Assembly: GCF_031501865.1 (NCBI RefSeq)
Contig: NZ_JARRCW010000001.1
Location: forward strand, 2,563,001-2,627,000
Direction of reading: 5' to 3'
Length of the DNA stretch: 64,000 nt
From: Pseudovibrio sp. M1P-2-3
GTDB taxonomy: Bacteria; Pseudomonadota; Alphaproteobacteria; Rhizobiales; Stappiaceae
A program made the position numbers and the translations under genes. This document shows, piece after piece, positions 1 to 7,896 of this stretch (positions are counted from its first letter, which is position 1; each line of letters opens with the position of its first letter). The notes beneath the pieces are model-generated. The model made no database searches. It saw nothing but the letters and a program-made list of their open reading frames with translations, and was not told where the DNA came from.

Positions 1-241
1 CGGATTAAACGCATGAAAGTTATCTCCCAATATTGTCTTTTATTGCGTTCTTATTTAACCGGATGACTTTAGGGTGCTACGTATAATTTCGTAGCCCATA
101 AATGAAGTTGTCCACTAGGATATAAGAGGCAGGTTACTTTTTTCCGCAAGCCTTCTGAAAAAAAGTAAAACCTCTTGCAGATCAATCACCAAAGCTCCTT
201 ACGCAGCCCAAGCACCAATAAGTGGGCGTTGTTATGTTTTT
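1..241. other. Left-edge non-coding stretch with two inverted repeats
   Basis: I see no supportable gene here. Two inverted repeats are visible. One at 72-97 is a GC-rich stem (GGGTGCTACG paired with CGTAGCCC, one bulged base). The other, at about 131-173, is an A/T-rich imperfect repeat (AGGTTACTTTTTT against AAAAAAAGTAAAACCT). Both lie downstream of the minus-strand ABM gene and could end its transcript. Neither has a textbook stem plus U-tract, so this is a weak inference. Confidence 0.35.
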
Positions 242-607
242 TCAGGAGATATCCCTCTCCTTTGCTCTATGCCTGATTTTGGAATCCTCAGGGGCTTCAC
301 CACGCCTCCACATGCCATAGTCTCGCTGAACCTTTGCCACTCGCAAGCGATAGTCATCAAATACACTGAATCGTCCTTCTGATTGTACTTTCCTATGCTG
401 CTCAAGTGTACGCCATTGATGCACCGCTGCTTCATCACGCCAAAAAGAAAGGGACATGAAACGATTGGGATCTCCAAGAGATTGAAAGCGTTCAACTGAG
501 ATAAACCCATCAACTTTCTCTAAAAGCGGTCGTAATTCCTTTGCCATATCAAGGTAGCGATCAAACTGCCCATCAGCAGGTTCCAGTTCAAAGATTACAG
601 CAATCAT
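242..607 (-). CDS. Antibiotic biosynthesis monooxygenase (ABM) domain protein
   Basis: This is a 121-residue protein with a dimeric alpha/beta-barrel (ABM, PF03992-like) pattern. The start reads MIAVIFELEPADGQFDRYL, followed by the typical 'GFISVERFQSLGDPNRFMSLSFWRDEAAVHQW' type of core, whose Trp/His-rich strand is common in heme-degrading and small quinol monooxygenases. The last 25 or so residues are charged and may be disordered. It is the second gene of a two-gene unit. Its ATG overlaps the stop of the NIPSNAP gene as ATGA (604-607), so translation is probably coupled. A regulator of ArsR type is divergent from the pair. The substrate is unknown. Small ABM proteins often protect against reactive metabolites or oxidise quinols, but nothing in the sequence fixes the reaction. 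Confidence 0.75.
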   Translation of the reverse strand: MIAVIFELEPADGQFDRYLDMAKELRPLLEKVDGFISVERFQSLGDPNRFMSLSFWRDEAAVHQWRTLEQHRKVQSEGRFSVFDDYRLRVAKVQRDYGMWRRGEAPEDSKIRHRAKERDIS

Positions 608-927
608 TTTGCTCTCCCGTGCGGTGTAGAGACAAGCTGAAGAAAAGTGCGTTCCTCTCGTAGTAAGAACTTTTCTTTTTGCGCGAACGCATAGTTCTCT
701 CGGCCCAGCGGATCATAGGCAAGCCTTGCCCGATACGCTTCATATTCCGCTAGAGAGGGAATATTGTAGATGCCATAGGCCAGAGTACTGGAACCTTCAT
801 GGGGAGCGAAATAGCCAATAAGGTCCGCCCCGCAGCGCGGTATCGCTTCTCCCCAGTTACGCGAATACTGAACAAACTGGTCCCTTTTCACTGGGTCTAT
901 TTGATAGCGAATAATACAAGTCAACAT
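604..927 (-). CDS. NIPSNAP family protein
   Basis: This 107-residue protein has the NIPSNAP (PF07978) ferredoxin-like alpha/beta-barrel pattern: an early 'CIIRYQIDP' strand, a central 'GYFAPHEGSSTLAYGIYNIPSLAEYEAYR' segment, and a closing 'REERTFLQLV' strand. The length equals a single NIPSNAP domain. The start ATG at 927 has a good ribosome-binding site (GGAGA, about 6 nt upstream). It is the first gene of the unit and overlaps the following ABM gene by 4 bases. Both products share the same fold class and might form a heteromer, but that is inference. The family has no settled enzymatic function in bacteria. Confidence 0.78.
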   Translation of the reverse strand: MLTCIIRYQIDPVKRDQFVQYSRNWGEAIPRCGADLIGYFAPHEGSSTLAYGIYNIPSLAEYEAYRARLAYDPLGRENYAFAQKEKFLLREERTFLQLVSTPHGRAK

Positions 928-1004
928 GGTTGTTCTCCCTTATAGGTATGTGGCTTTTGATATATATCATTGCTTGAATTAAATGCTTCGCTTAGAAACG
1001 AACT
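928..1004. promoter_or_regulatory. Divergent promoter region of the NIPSNAP/ABM pair and the ArsR-type gene
   Basis: This 77-bp gap separates two divergent start codons and must hold both promoters. It contains a 10-bp perfect palindrome, GATATATATC (959-968), which is a candidate operator for the adjacent ArsR-type regulator. The palindrome is short and A/T-rich, so chance occurrence is not excluded. Confidence 0.4.
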
Positions 1005-1688
1005 ATGAAAGATGGTCCTGACATTGCCCGTATCGCAACCTTGATTGGTGATCCTGCACGCGCGAACATGCTTACAGCGCTCATGAGTGGCAAAGCCCTA
1101 ACTGCGACAGAGCTCTCGCATGAAGCAGGCATAACCTTGCAAACGGCCAGTGCTCACCTTTCAAAGCTGAGTGAAGGCGGCCTGCTAGCTCCACGCAAGC
1201 AAGGGCGACACAAGTACTTTACTCTTGCCAGTGATGATGTGGCCCACACTTTAGAGAGCCTCATGGGGCTTGCCGCAGGTACCGGACATCTGCGGACACG
1301 CACCGGACCAAAGAACCAAGAGCTGCGCAATGCTCGTGTATGCTACAATCATCTGGCCGGCCAAATGGGCATTAAGATGTATGAGAGCCTTTTGCGCCAA
1401 GGCCATCTGGCACTTGGAGAGAGCGGCATAACAATCTCTCAAAACGGAACCCGATTCCTCGATAGTTTTGGTATTGATTTGGATGCCTTACAGCATAAAA
1501 AGGCCCCTGTGTGCCGGGAGTGTCTGGACTGGAGCGAGCGGCGCACCCACCTCTCTGGCAGCCTTGGCCGTGCCCTTCTGTCTCACATGGAAGGCCTGGG
1601 ATGGGCAAAGCGCGTCCCAGACACACGTATTGTCCGCTTTACGAGGACTGGAGAAAAGCAGTTTCATAAACTCTTTTTTGCTTCGTAA
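1005..1688 (+). CDS. ArsR-family winged-helix regulator with a cysteine-containing C-terminal domain
   Basis: The protein has 227 residues. Residues 1-85 form an ArsR/SmtB-type winged helix: 'LTATELSHEAGITLQTASAHLSKL' is the HTH and 'GRHKYFTLA' the wing. Residues about 105-227 form an extra domain with the motif 'CYNHLAG' (C113, H116) and 'CRECLDWSERRTHL' (C170, C173, H182). Extended ArsR-like regulators with CYDHLAG and CLDWSER motifs form a recognisable bacterial subfamily. The Cys/His residues could bind metal or sense redox state, but this is inference. The gene is divergent from the NIPSNAP/ABM pair, which it probably controls. The ATG at 1005 has only a weak ribosome-binding site. Confidence 0.82.
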   Translation: MKDGPDIARIATLIGDPARANMLTALMSGKALTATELSHEAGITLQTASAHLSKLSEGGLLAPRKQGRHKYFTLASDDVAHTLESLMGLAAGTGHLRTRTGPKNQELRNARVCYNHLAGQMGIKMYESLLRQGHLALGESGITISQNGTRFLDSFGIDLDALQHKKAPVCRECLDWSERRTHLSGSLGRALLSHMEGLGWAKRVPDTRIVRFTRTGEKQFHKLFFAS

Positions 1689-2526
1689 CGGTACCGAGGC
1701 GTGAATTTACAACCACAAAACAACAGTACGGCCACTGTCACCACTCCCAACTTGGAGCTTGAGCAAAAAAAGCTCATTTAGTGGATTTCACCTTACTGGT
1801 ACATTGCCATGCGGCGCTTCTCCAGCCCTTTATGACTTATCGCAGAAGGTGGAGCACGTAGCGTTCAATTGTATTTACGCTTTGCGCTCGAACTTATTTA
1901 TTTAGAGTGAAATACTCAGAAGTGGCGTAGCCTTTCATACACTGGCATATTTTTCTACGGCTTATACACCTCCCCCCCTCCCGTCGGAGAAGGCAAGCAC
2001 CAAACCAACCCACCAGAGCCCCATTTTGTCGTTACTAGCTACCCCAAGTAATTCGGGGTTATTACTATCAAAAAAAAACAATATAACTATTCTGAATATA
2101 TATAGCTAAGTGATTTGATTATGAAATACAGTTATTTAAAGTATGTTCATCTGCGGCTTTCTCGTCTTCTTTATTATCGAAGGCAGTTAAAACTCAGAAT
2201 TGACAATTTTGGTTTCGAAAAAACAGATGTTTCAATCCAGTACTAATCAATAGAACATAATGAAATCACTATGTGAAACCATTATACTCCTAACGTTACT
2301 TGTCCTTCCTATCCATTGCAGGGGTACGATAGGCACTCCCCCCTAAACATCACAGACCTGCGATAAACTTCATGTTACCCGTCTTTTGAAACTAAAAGGG
2401 GCCTTTCCCTATTATCCCTCAGCTGCAACAATCATTTGCCAAAATAGTATATTATCATTTCTAAAGAAATTTTCTAAATATTGCTCACCGGACGAGATAA
2501 CTACGAAGACACCAATGGAGAAATAA
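1689..2526. other. 838-bp gene-free region
   Basis: I find no open frame, RNA gene or mobile element that I can support here. Visible features are a small stem (TGAGC/GCTCA, 1760-1776, loop of seven A) that might end the ArsR-type transcript, a 5-bp stem ACCCC/GGGGT (2041-2059), two poly-C tracts near 1973 and 2338, and generally A/T-rich sequence from 2060 onward. The last 50 bases before 2527 carry the leader and GGAG ribosome-binding site of the DJ-1-like gene. An eroded gene is possible but unproven. Confidence 0.5.
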
Positions 2527-3198
2527 ATGAAAAAGATTTTGGTTCTACTTACAAACGTTCCTAGTTTAGCAAACGGTGAAAAGAACGGTACTTATTCTCC
2601 TGAGCTTACTCACGCGGTTCATGTATTTGACGATGCTGGTTACACCTATGACTTCGCAAGCATTAAGGGTGGCGAGGCCCCGATTTACGGAGAAAACGAT
2701 AACCCAGATGATCAGGTAAACGCTGATGTTCTGGCTAGAGATGATTTCCGCACTCGGCTCAACAACACACTGCCGACCTCTCAGGTTAACTTTGAAGATT
2801 ATGACGCTGTCTTTTATCCAGGTGGTTTTGGTCTTCTTTACGATTTGGCAGAGGATGAAACAGTTGGTGCAAAAACCGGTCGTTTCCTAGAAAAGGGCGG
2901 CGTTGTAGGAGCTGTATGTCATGGCCCTGCGGGCTTCCTGCCCGTTAAATACTCCGATGGCAGGTCCATGCTGGAAGGTTTGACAGTCACCGGTTTTACT
3001 CGTGAAGAAGAAATTGACTACGGAACAATCGACAAAATTCCGTTCCTGCTGGAAGAAGCTTTGACAAGAAAAGCAACTCGCTTTGAAAAAGTTCAACCGT
3101 GGATTGAAAATGTCATCGTGCAGGATAACATCATTTCCGGTCAGAACCCGGGCTCTGCCGGTGGTGTTGGGAAAGCAATGGTTAAGGCTCTAAGCTAA
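2527..3198 (+). CDS. DJ-1/PfpI family protein (type 1 glutamine amidotransferase-like)
   Basis: This is a 223-residue cytosolic protein of the DJ-1/PfpI superfamily, closest in layout to the Hsp31-like class of glyoxalase III/chaperone proteins. The fold markers are the N-terminal 'KKILVLLTNV' strand, 'DYDAVFYPGGFGLLYDL' (residues 91-107), and the nucleophile elbow 'AVCHGPAG' with Cys131 followed by His132. An acidic residue in the N-terminal half, as expected for the family, is likely within 'GGEAPIYGE'. Known relatives detoxify methylglyoxal or protect proteins from glycation, so a stress role is plausible but the substrate is not shown. The start has a good GGAG ribosome-binding site (2517-2520), and a strong terminator follows. 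The gene appears monocistronic. Confidence 0.88.
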   Translation: MKKILVLLTNVPSLANGEKNGTYSPELTHAVHVFDDAGYTYDFASIKGGEAPIYGENDNPDDQVNADVLARDDFRTRLNNTLPTSQVNFEDYDAVFYPGGFGLLYDLAEDETVGAKTGRFLEKGGVVGAVCHGPAGFLPVKYSDGRSMLEGLTVTGFTREEEIDYGTIDKIPFLLEEALTRKATRFEKVQPWIENVIVQDNIISGQNPGSAGGVGKAMVKALS

Positions 3199-3224
3199 AA
3201 ATAAAAATAGCCAGCCATGCTGAA

Positions 3225-3263
3225 GGGGAAGCCAGTTTTGGGAGCTGGCTTCCCCTTGATTTT
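3225..3263 (+). terminator. Rho-independent terminator after the DJ-1-like gene
   Basis: A perfect 11-bp stem GGGGAAGCCAG (3225-3235) pairs with CTGGCTTCCCC (3245-3255) around a 9-nt loop, and is followed by TTGATTTT. It starts 27 bases after the stop codon. Confidence 0.85.
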
Positions 3264-3392
3264 ATCATTTACAATTTTGCCCCAACTTCCATGCTTAGAG
3301 CGCATTTATGAGCTCAAATCGGGTTGTGCACTCAAAGAGGGGCGTAAAACCTAAACTCTACATTCTAAGCACCAAAGGCGCGGAGTTTCCTC

Positions 3393-4820
3393 ATGAAGCA
3401 AGAAACATCCCATATCACCAGTCGTGATCCTATCAAAAATTGGGTAGATGTTAAAAACCCCTCTACAGGCAAAGTTCTTGCACAAGTTGCTTTCACGCTC
3501 CAAGCTGAACTGGAAGAGGTTCTTGAGCGTGCATATGCATTATTCAAAAATAAGAAAAATTGGCTAGCTCTACACCAGCGCGTAGAGATATTGGAAAAGC
3601 TTGCAGTTTCAATAAGGGACAGCAGGAGAGATTTGGCTATTCTCATAGCTCGCGAAGGCGGCAAGCCCCTAACGGATGCTTTGGTTGAAGTTGACCGCGC
3701 GGTTCTTGGAGTAAAGCGGTGTGTGGAAGTCATATCATCAGATCAAGGTTCAGTTGTGCCATTAGGCGCACATGCTTTTTCCGCAAGTCGCAGAGCCTTC
3801 ACCAGCAAACAACCGATTGGGGTCGCTCTCGCCATAAGCGCATTTAATCACCCATTGAATCTCATAGTGCATCAAGTCGCGACAGCCGTTGCAGTTGGTG
3901 CCCCGGTTATAGTGAAGCCTTCACCCGATACACCACTCACCTGCATCAGATTCATTGAGATGTTGAAGGCAGCAGGACTACCGAAAGGTTGGGCAACCGC
4001 CGTATTACCTGAGACTTTGGATCTCGCAGAGATGTTGGTGACGGATGATAGAATCTCATTTTTCAGCTTTATTGGCAGTGCTCGAGTGGGGTGGGCACTA
4101 CGTAGCAAGCTCAAGCCCGGTGTAAGGTTTGCACTCGAGCATGGAGGAGCCGCTCCTGCATTTGTAACAGGAACTGCGGACCTCCCGGCAGCTGTGGAGA
4201 CGTTGGCTAAGGGTGCATTCTATCATGCTGGTCAGGTCTGTGTATCAACTCAACGTATTTTCGTAGACGGGCAGGTAAGCCATGAGTTTACCCAGACACT
4301 TAAAGACCGTGTAGAGAGCCTGAAGGTAGGCGATGCGATACTGGAGGAAACCGAAGTCGGGCCCTTAATCCGAGAAAGTGAAGTGCACAGAGTTGCTCAA
4401 TGGGTTAATGATGCAGTTTCAGAGGGCGCAGAACTCATCACAGGTGGGCAAGCCATCACAACGCGGTTTTACAAACCCACTTTGCTGCTCAATGCTCCAC
4501 GGCACTCCAAAGTATCACGTGAGGAAGTATTCGGTCCTGTCGCAGTCATCCAACCCTATGAGGATTTGTCAGGTGCCATAGAGCAGGCGAACGCACTGCC
4601 ATTCGCATTTCAAGCCGCCGTATTTGCTAGAGATATAGATGAAATCAATCGCCTATACTTTGAACTGGATGCTTCCGCTATTATGATTAATGATCACACC
4701 GCTTTCAGGGAAGACGGTATGCCCTTTGCTGGCTTGAAACACTCTGGGTTTGGAGTTGGCGGGATTGACCACACTATCCATGACCTCCAAATCGACAAAA
4801 TGATGGTGATGAAGCTCTAA
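3393..4820 (+). CDS. NAD(P)-dependent aldehyde dehydrogenase
   Basis: This 475-residue protein is a complete member of the aldehyde dehydrogenase superfamily. The cofactor and active-site landmarks are present: 'SAFNHPLNL' (149-157), 'VKPSPDTPLT' (174-183), the general-base glutamate E249 in 'ALEHGG', and the nucleophile C283 in 'HAGQVCVSTQRIFV'. The late 'EVFGPVAVIQPY' motif is also intact. It would oxidise an aldehyde to the acid in the cytosol, but the substrate cannot be read from sequence. It ends 8 bp from the convergent LysR-family gene. A control link is possible, although LysR genes are more often divergent from their targets. I see no terminator in the 8-bp gap. Confidence 0.9.
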   Translation: MKQETSHITSRDPIKNWVDVKNPSTGKVLAQVAFTLQAELEEVLERAYALFKNKKNWLALHQRVEILEKLAVSIRDSRRDLAILIAREGGKPLTDALVEVDRAVLGVKRCVEVISSDQGSVVPLGAHAFSASRRAFTSKQPIGVALAISAFNHPLNLIVHQVATAVAVGAPVIVKPSPDTPLTCIRFIEMLKAAGLPKGWATAVLPETLDLAEMLVTDDRISFFSFIGSARVGWALRSKLKPGVRFALEHGGAAPAFVTGTADLPAAVETLAKGAFYHAGQVCVSTQRIFVDGQVSHEFTQTLKDRVESLKVGDAILEETEVGPLIRESEVHRVAQWVNDAVSEGAELITGGQAITTRFYKPTLLLNAPRHSKVSREEVFGPVAVIQPYEDLSGAIEQANALPFAFQAAVFARDIDEINRLYFELDASAIMINDHTAFREDGMPFAGLKHSGFGVGGIDHTIHDLQIDKMMVMKL

Positions 4821-4828
4821 CGCTCCCC

Positions 4829-5695
4829 TTAAAATCGCTTAAGCAGAAACTCTATTGCAGCCCTTGCACGTGTCGGCAAATAGCGCCTGTTCGCATAAAC
4901 AATCCAAGTTGAAGCGGCAGGCCGCCAATAGGGCTCTAATACCGGCTTTAAGGTACCATCGTGCAACAGCTTACCGTAACTGGTGCGGGGCATATAGGTT
5001 ATTCCAAGCCCCGCAGTGCAAGCATGTAAAATGCTGCGTACACCATTTGAGCGCCAACTGCCATTTACGCTCACAGTAACCATTTCGTTATTCCTTTGAA
5101 AACGCCAGCGATTATTATTAGTGACCAAGCACGAATGGAAGCGCAACTGCTCAGGAGTTTCAGGAACCCCTTCCCTCTCAAGATACGCAGGGCTTGCCGC
5201 AGCAACTACTTCATGATCAATGAGCTTTCTGGCAATGAGCCCTGAATCCGAAAGCTCACCGTAACGAATGGCGAAGTCAAAACGATCCTCGACAAAATTG
5301 ACGATACGGGTACTAAAGTGCATTTGCAGCTTGAGCTTTGGATGCTTGGCTGCAAACTCGACCAGAGCCGGGCTAATATGGGTTTCAGCAAACTCCCCCG
5401 CTGCTGAGACACGCAAGACACCAGACAACTCAATCTGCTCATCTGTAACTAACTGGTTGGCCTGCTCAAGCCCGTTGACCAACTCGATGCACCTTTCAAA
5501 ATACAATTGCCCCGCCTGTGTGAGCCGGACACTTCTTGTTGTTCTTGAAACAAGGGTCACTCCTAAGCGTGCTTCAAGCTCAGCAATGCGACGGCTAACG
5601 TGAGATGTGGAAACTGAAAGGCGTTTGGCGGCAGATGTAAAACCATGCGTCTCTGCAACGGCAATGAACTCGGTGATACCTTCAAATGATGACAT
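4829..5695 (-). CDS. LysR-family transcriptional regulator
   Basis: This 288-residue protein has an N-terminal LysR HTH (residues about 1-60; 'ETHGFTSAAKRLSVSTSHVSRRIAELEARLG') and a periplasmic-binding-like effector domain from about residue 90 ('LSGVLRVSAAGEFAETHISPAL'). The length is normal for the family. The HTH reads like the CrgA/DsdC-like branch common next to oxidoreductases. The gene is convergent with the aldehyde dehydrogenase, and the 184-bp upstream region separates it from a hydrolase transcribed in the same direction. The effector and targets are unknown. Confidence 0.88.
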   Translation of the reverse strand: MSSFEGITEFIAVAETHGFTSAAKRLSVSTSHVSRRIAELEARLGVTLVSRTTRSVRLTQAGQLYFERCIELVNGLEQANQLVTDEQIELSGVLRVSAAGEFAETHISPALVEFAAKHPKLKLQMHFSTRIVNFVEDRFDFAIRYGELSDSGLIARKLIDHEVVAAASPAYLEREGVPETPEQLRFHSCLVTNNNRWRFQRNNEMVTVSVNGSWRSNGVRSILHACTAGLGITYMPRTSYGKLLHDGTLKPVLEPYWRPAASTWIVYANRRYLPTRARAAIEFLLKRF

Positions 5696-5879
5696 TGTTA
5701 CTTTTAGGTTTTGGTAAGGAGAAAGCTATCTGGCACAATATAATTCATAGAGCCAATTTGGAAGGCCCTCACCTGAAGGTTCCGCAGATAGTACAAAAAC
5801 AGGTATAGCGGACAAATAAGTACGTGCTGCGCCAAGCGATAACTAACGTTGCCACAGCATAGCTTCTCTTAGGTCACGT

Positions 5880-6812
5880 TTATCCTAGAATAAACTCGTC
5901 AAACGCTGCCCAGAACTGATGCCGGACATGATCCGCCTCCATCAGGATTTCGTGCTTTGCCCCTTTAATTTCCACATAACCTACAGTGGGAATCTTCCTG
6001 CAAAGTTCTTCGGTAGCTGCTGTGGAGACAATTTGGTCAGAACCTGCTGCAACCACTAGGGACGGTATGGAAAGTGCTTTTCCAAACAGGGGAGTTCTGA
6101 ACAAAGGTAGCGAGCGGGCAGCCGCCTGAAACCAACCGATAGTGGGCGCACTTAGACCCAGTTTGGGCCTTTCACTCATAATCTCGCCCATGCGGGCAAA
6201 GCGTTCAGGGCAAGAAGTGAGCTTGTTGACCTCATAGGGGGCCTGCAAACTAGGGGCTCCTCCGGGAACATACGAACCCTTTAAGCCAATCAGAGAGAGA
6301 AAGCTTGATAAGATCCGGCTTGCCCTCAGTAGAGGCCGAGGCATTGCAATTTCAACCAAGGGAGAAGACATAATAATTCTGTCAACTTTGGTTCTCAGTT
6401 GTTCATGGGCCAACAGAGTTATGGCCCCGCCGGTGGAATGAGACAAAATGAAATGAGGCCCGGGGAAATTAGGAAGAGACACTTCATCGAGGACAATATG
6501 TAAATCTTCTACAAAATCGTCAAAACTATCAACATGCCCCTTCATGGGATCCTTTAGCAGGCGACCAGACCCGCCTTGCCCCCGCAAGTCAAAAATAACT
6601 ACATAAAATCCACGCTGCCGGAGTTCTTCGACTACCTCGAAGTACTTCTCGATATATTCCGCAAAGCCTTGCACGATTGTTACCGTACCCTTGCAGGCTT
6701 TACTTTTTGGCCTCCAGTGAGCGCAACGGAGTTCAACACCACCCTTACCTTTTATATAAGTAATCGTATGCCCATCTGGCACAGGGTTATTTGGTGTCGC
6801 GGTTAGGGTCAT
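5880..6812 (-). CDS. Alpha/beta hydrolase (monoacylglycerol-lipase / lysophospholipase-like)
   Basis: This 310-residue protein matches the serine aminopeptidase S33 / Hydrolase_4 type found in PldB-like lysophospholipases. The oxyanion segment is 'VQGFAEYIEKY' (48-58), the nucleophile elbow is 'SHSTGG' with Ser126, and the likely triad partners are Asp259 ('AGSDQIV') and His287 ('AKHEIL'). 'DLRGQGGSGR' (75-84) is typical of the family. No signal peptide is visible, so it is probably cytosolic or membrane-peripheral. It would hydrolyse an acyl ester. It stands alone, with no partner gene. Confidence 0.87.
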   Translation of the reverse strand: MTLTATPNNPVPDGHTITYIKGKGGVELRCAHWRPKSKACKGTVTIVQGFAEYIEKYFEVVEELRQRGFYVVIFDLRGQGGSGRLLKDPMKGHVDSFDDFVEDLHIVLDEVSLPNFPGPHFILSHSTGGAITLLAHEQLRTKVDRIIMSSPLVEIAMPRPLLRASRILSSFLSLIGLKGSYVPGGAPSLQAPYEVNKLTSCPERFARMGEIMSERPKLGLSAPTIGWFQAAARSLPLFRTPLFGKALSIPSLVVAAGSDQIVSTAATEELCRKIPTVGYVEIKGAKHEILMEADHVRHQFWAAFDEFILG

Positions 6813-7128
6813 GCAGGCTCTTCAAGTAACGAACAAAACAAAATAGATAGTTTGCACAAAAAACTACAAACGCGTGTATGCCACACCTAGCACAATATTA
6901 AAAATTTGTAACCGATTCCTTGACCATTCCTGCGTGGAGACCTCTACAACTTTCACTATTATAAATTCGGAGATAATACCAAGGCCTACTCATTCAAGGT
7001 TGTGTAATATGTATTATCCCGCAAATATTCTAAAGTATAATATAATTAGGCTATTTTATTGATGCTAATCAATAAAAGACACCATATCCGCTGCTAACCT
7101 AAGTAAAGTTAAAGTAGAGCAAATCAAA
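6813..7128. other. Intergenic region carrying the nap promoter
   Basis: This 316-bp A/T-rich gap lies between the divergent hydrolase gene and napF. The only strong signal is the FNR-type box at 7059-7072. A TAACCT hexamer at 7095-7100 sits about where the -10 element of a class II FNR-activated promoter would be, which would place transcription start near 7107. No gene is supported here. Confidence 0.55.
7059..7072 (+). promoter_or_regulatory. FNR/Anr-type binding site upstream of the nap operon
   Basis: The sequence TTGATGCTAATCAA is a perfect match to the FNR consensus TTGAT-N4-ATCAA. Its centre lies about 63 bp before the napF start codon. In known systems FNR-type regulators activate nap genes when oxygen is low. 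The site argues for oxygen-controlled expression of the downstream operon. Confidence 0.85.
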
Positions 7129-7626
7129 ATGCAAATGCACAGAAGACAGTTTCTGAGCGCTTTTTTGCGCACCGATGAAGGGTTACGCCCACCTTACTGG
7201 GCTGGTCCAGCAAACAGTAAGCTGGACTGCAATTCCTGTGGAGACTGTATTCCAGCATGCCCTGAACGAATTTTATTTTCAGCAGAAGATGGGCGTCCCA
7301 GCATAGACTTTCAGGCTGGAGCCTGCACCTTCTGTGGTGCCTGTGTTGAAGCATGTAAAACTGACGCGCTTTCACAGCAGATAGATCCTCAAAAAGCCTA
7401 TAGAGTTCAAATCAATCCATCCTGCTTGTCCTATTTAGGTGTTTCTTGCCGCTCGTGTGCTGATTTTTGCGAGCACGGGGCCATTCGTTTTTCACTGGCA
7501 CCTTCTGGACGGCACATTCCCGTCTTGGACGCACACGTCTGCACTGGGTGCGGGGCCTGTGTTTCGTCCTGTCCAAGCACTTCAATTGAAATAACCCAAT
7601 CCAAGCGGCCGGGAGGCGCTCCATGA
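7129..7626 (+). CDS. napF: Ferredoxin-type protein NapF
   Basis: This 165-residue cytosolic iron-sulfur protein is probably involved in maturation of NapA. Three ferredoxin-like cysteine clusters are visible: 'CNSCGDCIPACP', 'CTFCGACVEACK' and 'CTGCGACVSSCP'. A further 'CRSCADFC' group lies between the second and third. The N-terminus has an RRQF sequence that resembles a Tat motif, but family members are generally cytoplasmic. It is the first gene of the nap operon, 57 bp after the FNR-type box, and overlaps napD by 4 bases (ATGA). Confidence 0.93.
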   Translation: MQMHRRQFLSAFLRTDEGLRPPYWAGPANSKLDCNSCGDCIPACPERILFSAEDGRPSIDFQAGACTFCGACVEACKTDALSQQIDPQKAYRVQINPSCLSYLGVSCRSCADFCEHGAIRFSLAPSGRHIPVLDAHVCTGCGACVSSCPSTSIEITQSKRPGGAP

Positions 7627-7883
7627 ATATTTGCGGCATTCTTGTCACCTGTTTGGCAGACCGGACCGAAGAAGTGAAAGCAGCGCTTACCGCTCTTGAT
7701 GGGGTGGAAGTCCATCTGGTCCATGAAAAGACCAATCAACTCATAGTAACAGCTGAAGACACCGAAAAGACCCGTGCGGACGATCAGGTTATTGCTATTC
7801 ACCGAACGCCGGGTGTGACTTCGGCAGCGCTTACCTATCACCAATTTGAACCAGAACTCAACACCAGCGTGCAAGCAGCGTAA
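7623..7883 (+). CDS. napD: NapD, chaperone for the NapA signal peptide
   Basis: This 86-residue NapD/TorD-type small chaperone binds the twin-arginine signal peptide of NapA and delays export until the molybdenum cofactor is inserted. The typical start 'MNICGILVTCLADRTEEV' and core 'GVEVHLVHEKTNQLIV' are present. The ATG overlaps the napF stop, and napA follows after 13 bp with a GGGAGA ribosome-binding site. Confidence 0.92.
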   Translation: MNICGILVTCLADRTEEVKAALTALDGVEVHLVHEKTNQLIVTAEDTEKTRADDQVIAIHRTPGVTSAALTYHQFEPELNTSVQAA

Positions 7884-7896
7884 CGGGAGATAACCC

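Noticed and set aside
6874-7062. Small 62-codon frame before the FNR box
   Set aside because: A/T-rich promoter region, no ribosome-binding site and no similarity to known small proteins.
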